This document shows, in pieces, positions 6,011 to 6,229 of a DNA stretch of 6,229 bases. Source of the stretch: Candidatus Zhuqueibacterota bacterium 4484_219 (GTDB lineage: Bacteria > Zhuqueibacterota > JdFR-76 > 4484-219); assembly GCA_002085035.1 (NCBI GenBank), contig MZGM01000108.1:1-6229 (forward strand), written 5' to 3'. The translations under genes were made by a program, and so were the position numbers. The stretch's first letter is position 1, and each line of letters begins with the position of its first letter. The notes below the pieces were generated by a model. The model had not been told where the DNA came from. It made no database searches and saw nothing but the letters and a program-made list of their open reading frames with translations.

Positions 6011-6229
6011 ATGACCGAAAATGAAATCGCCAAACAGATTGTTGACGCAGCCTACAAAATCCACACGACGTTAGGCCCTGGTTTGTTGGAATCCGTATAC
6101 GAAGTTGTTCTTGCCTACGAGTTGGAAAAGCGTGGGTTTCATGTTGGGCGTCAGCAGCCGATTCCAGTTGTTTATGAAGATGTTTGCCTGGAAATAGGTT
6201 TCCGCGCCGACTTGATCGTTGAACAAAAA
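6011..6229 (+). CDS. GxxExxY family protein, 3'-partial
   Basis: The first 73 codons of a small protein cut by the window end. It opens MTENEIAKQIVDAAYKIHTT, then LGPGLLESVYEVVLAYELEKRGF, which contains the name-giving G-L-L-E-S-V-Y (GxxExxY). It continues with QQPIPVVYEDVCLEIGFRADL, typical of the family (usually about 125 residues). Resemblance of the family fold to PD-(D/E)XK-type nucleases has been suggested, and its function is unknown. ATG 6011 has AGGGAG at 5995-6000, 10 nt upstream. A hand count gives about 48% G+C for 6061-6229, above much of the neighbouring chain-length gene. The gene follows a terminator and lies outside the polysaccharide pathway, so it is likely a separate transcription unit acquired independently. 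Confidence 0.88.
   Translation, partial: MTENEIAKQIVDAAYKIHTTLGPGLLESVYEVVLAYELEKRGFHVGRQQPIPVVYEDVCLEIGFRADLIVEQK

Overview
The window reads as part of a Gram-negative bacterial exopolysaccharide / protein-sorting locus of the exosortase (XrtA/PEP-CTERM) type. Four large genes lie on the plus strand: the C-terminal part of a PrsK-like membrane histidine kinase (1-1260), a PrsR-like sigma-54-dependent response regulator (1303-2700), an outer-membrane polysaccharide export protein with SLBB domains (2693-3685), and a GumC/Wzz-type chain-length determinant (4326-5906). The outer-membrane export protein implies a two-membrane cell. Base composition is moderately AT-rich. Together with dispersed four-helix-bundle and GxxExxY genes, this resembles environmental candidate-phylum genomes, but the sequence does not let me name a taxon.

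The logic of the locus: PrsK and PrsR form a two-component pair that controls sigma-54 promoters of the exosortase system. The export protein and the chain-length determinant build the periplasm-spanning part of the secretion machine. No exosortase, glycosyltransferase or PEP-CTERM protein is visible here. The kinase is abnormal. It keeps its membrane region and phospho-accepting histidine, but the middle of its GAF domain and nearly all of its ATP-binding domain are missing without any frame break.

Between the export gene and the chain-length gene (3686-4325) lies a 521-bp insertion-like unit (3756-4276). It has imperfect 57-58 bp terminal inverted repeats enclosing a decayed four-helix-bundle (S23 / 23S rRNA intervening-sequence protein) gene. 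That gene carries a nonsense codon and two extra inserts: a 32-bp AT-rich palindromic one that shifts the frame, and a 30-bp GC-rich one, (GCCTGCCC)2(GGCCAGG)2, that keeps it.

After the chain-length gene come a stem-loop terminator, a perfect 14-bp palindrome, a triple 8-bp tandem repeat and the start of a GxxExxY-family gene cut by the window end. The two small accessory genes bracket the chain-length gene and look like later arrivals in the polysaccharide cluster.
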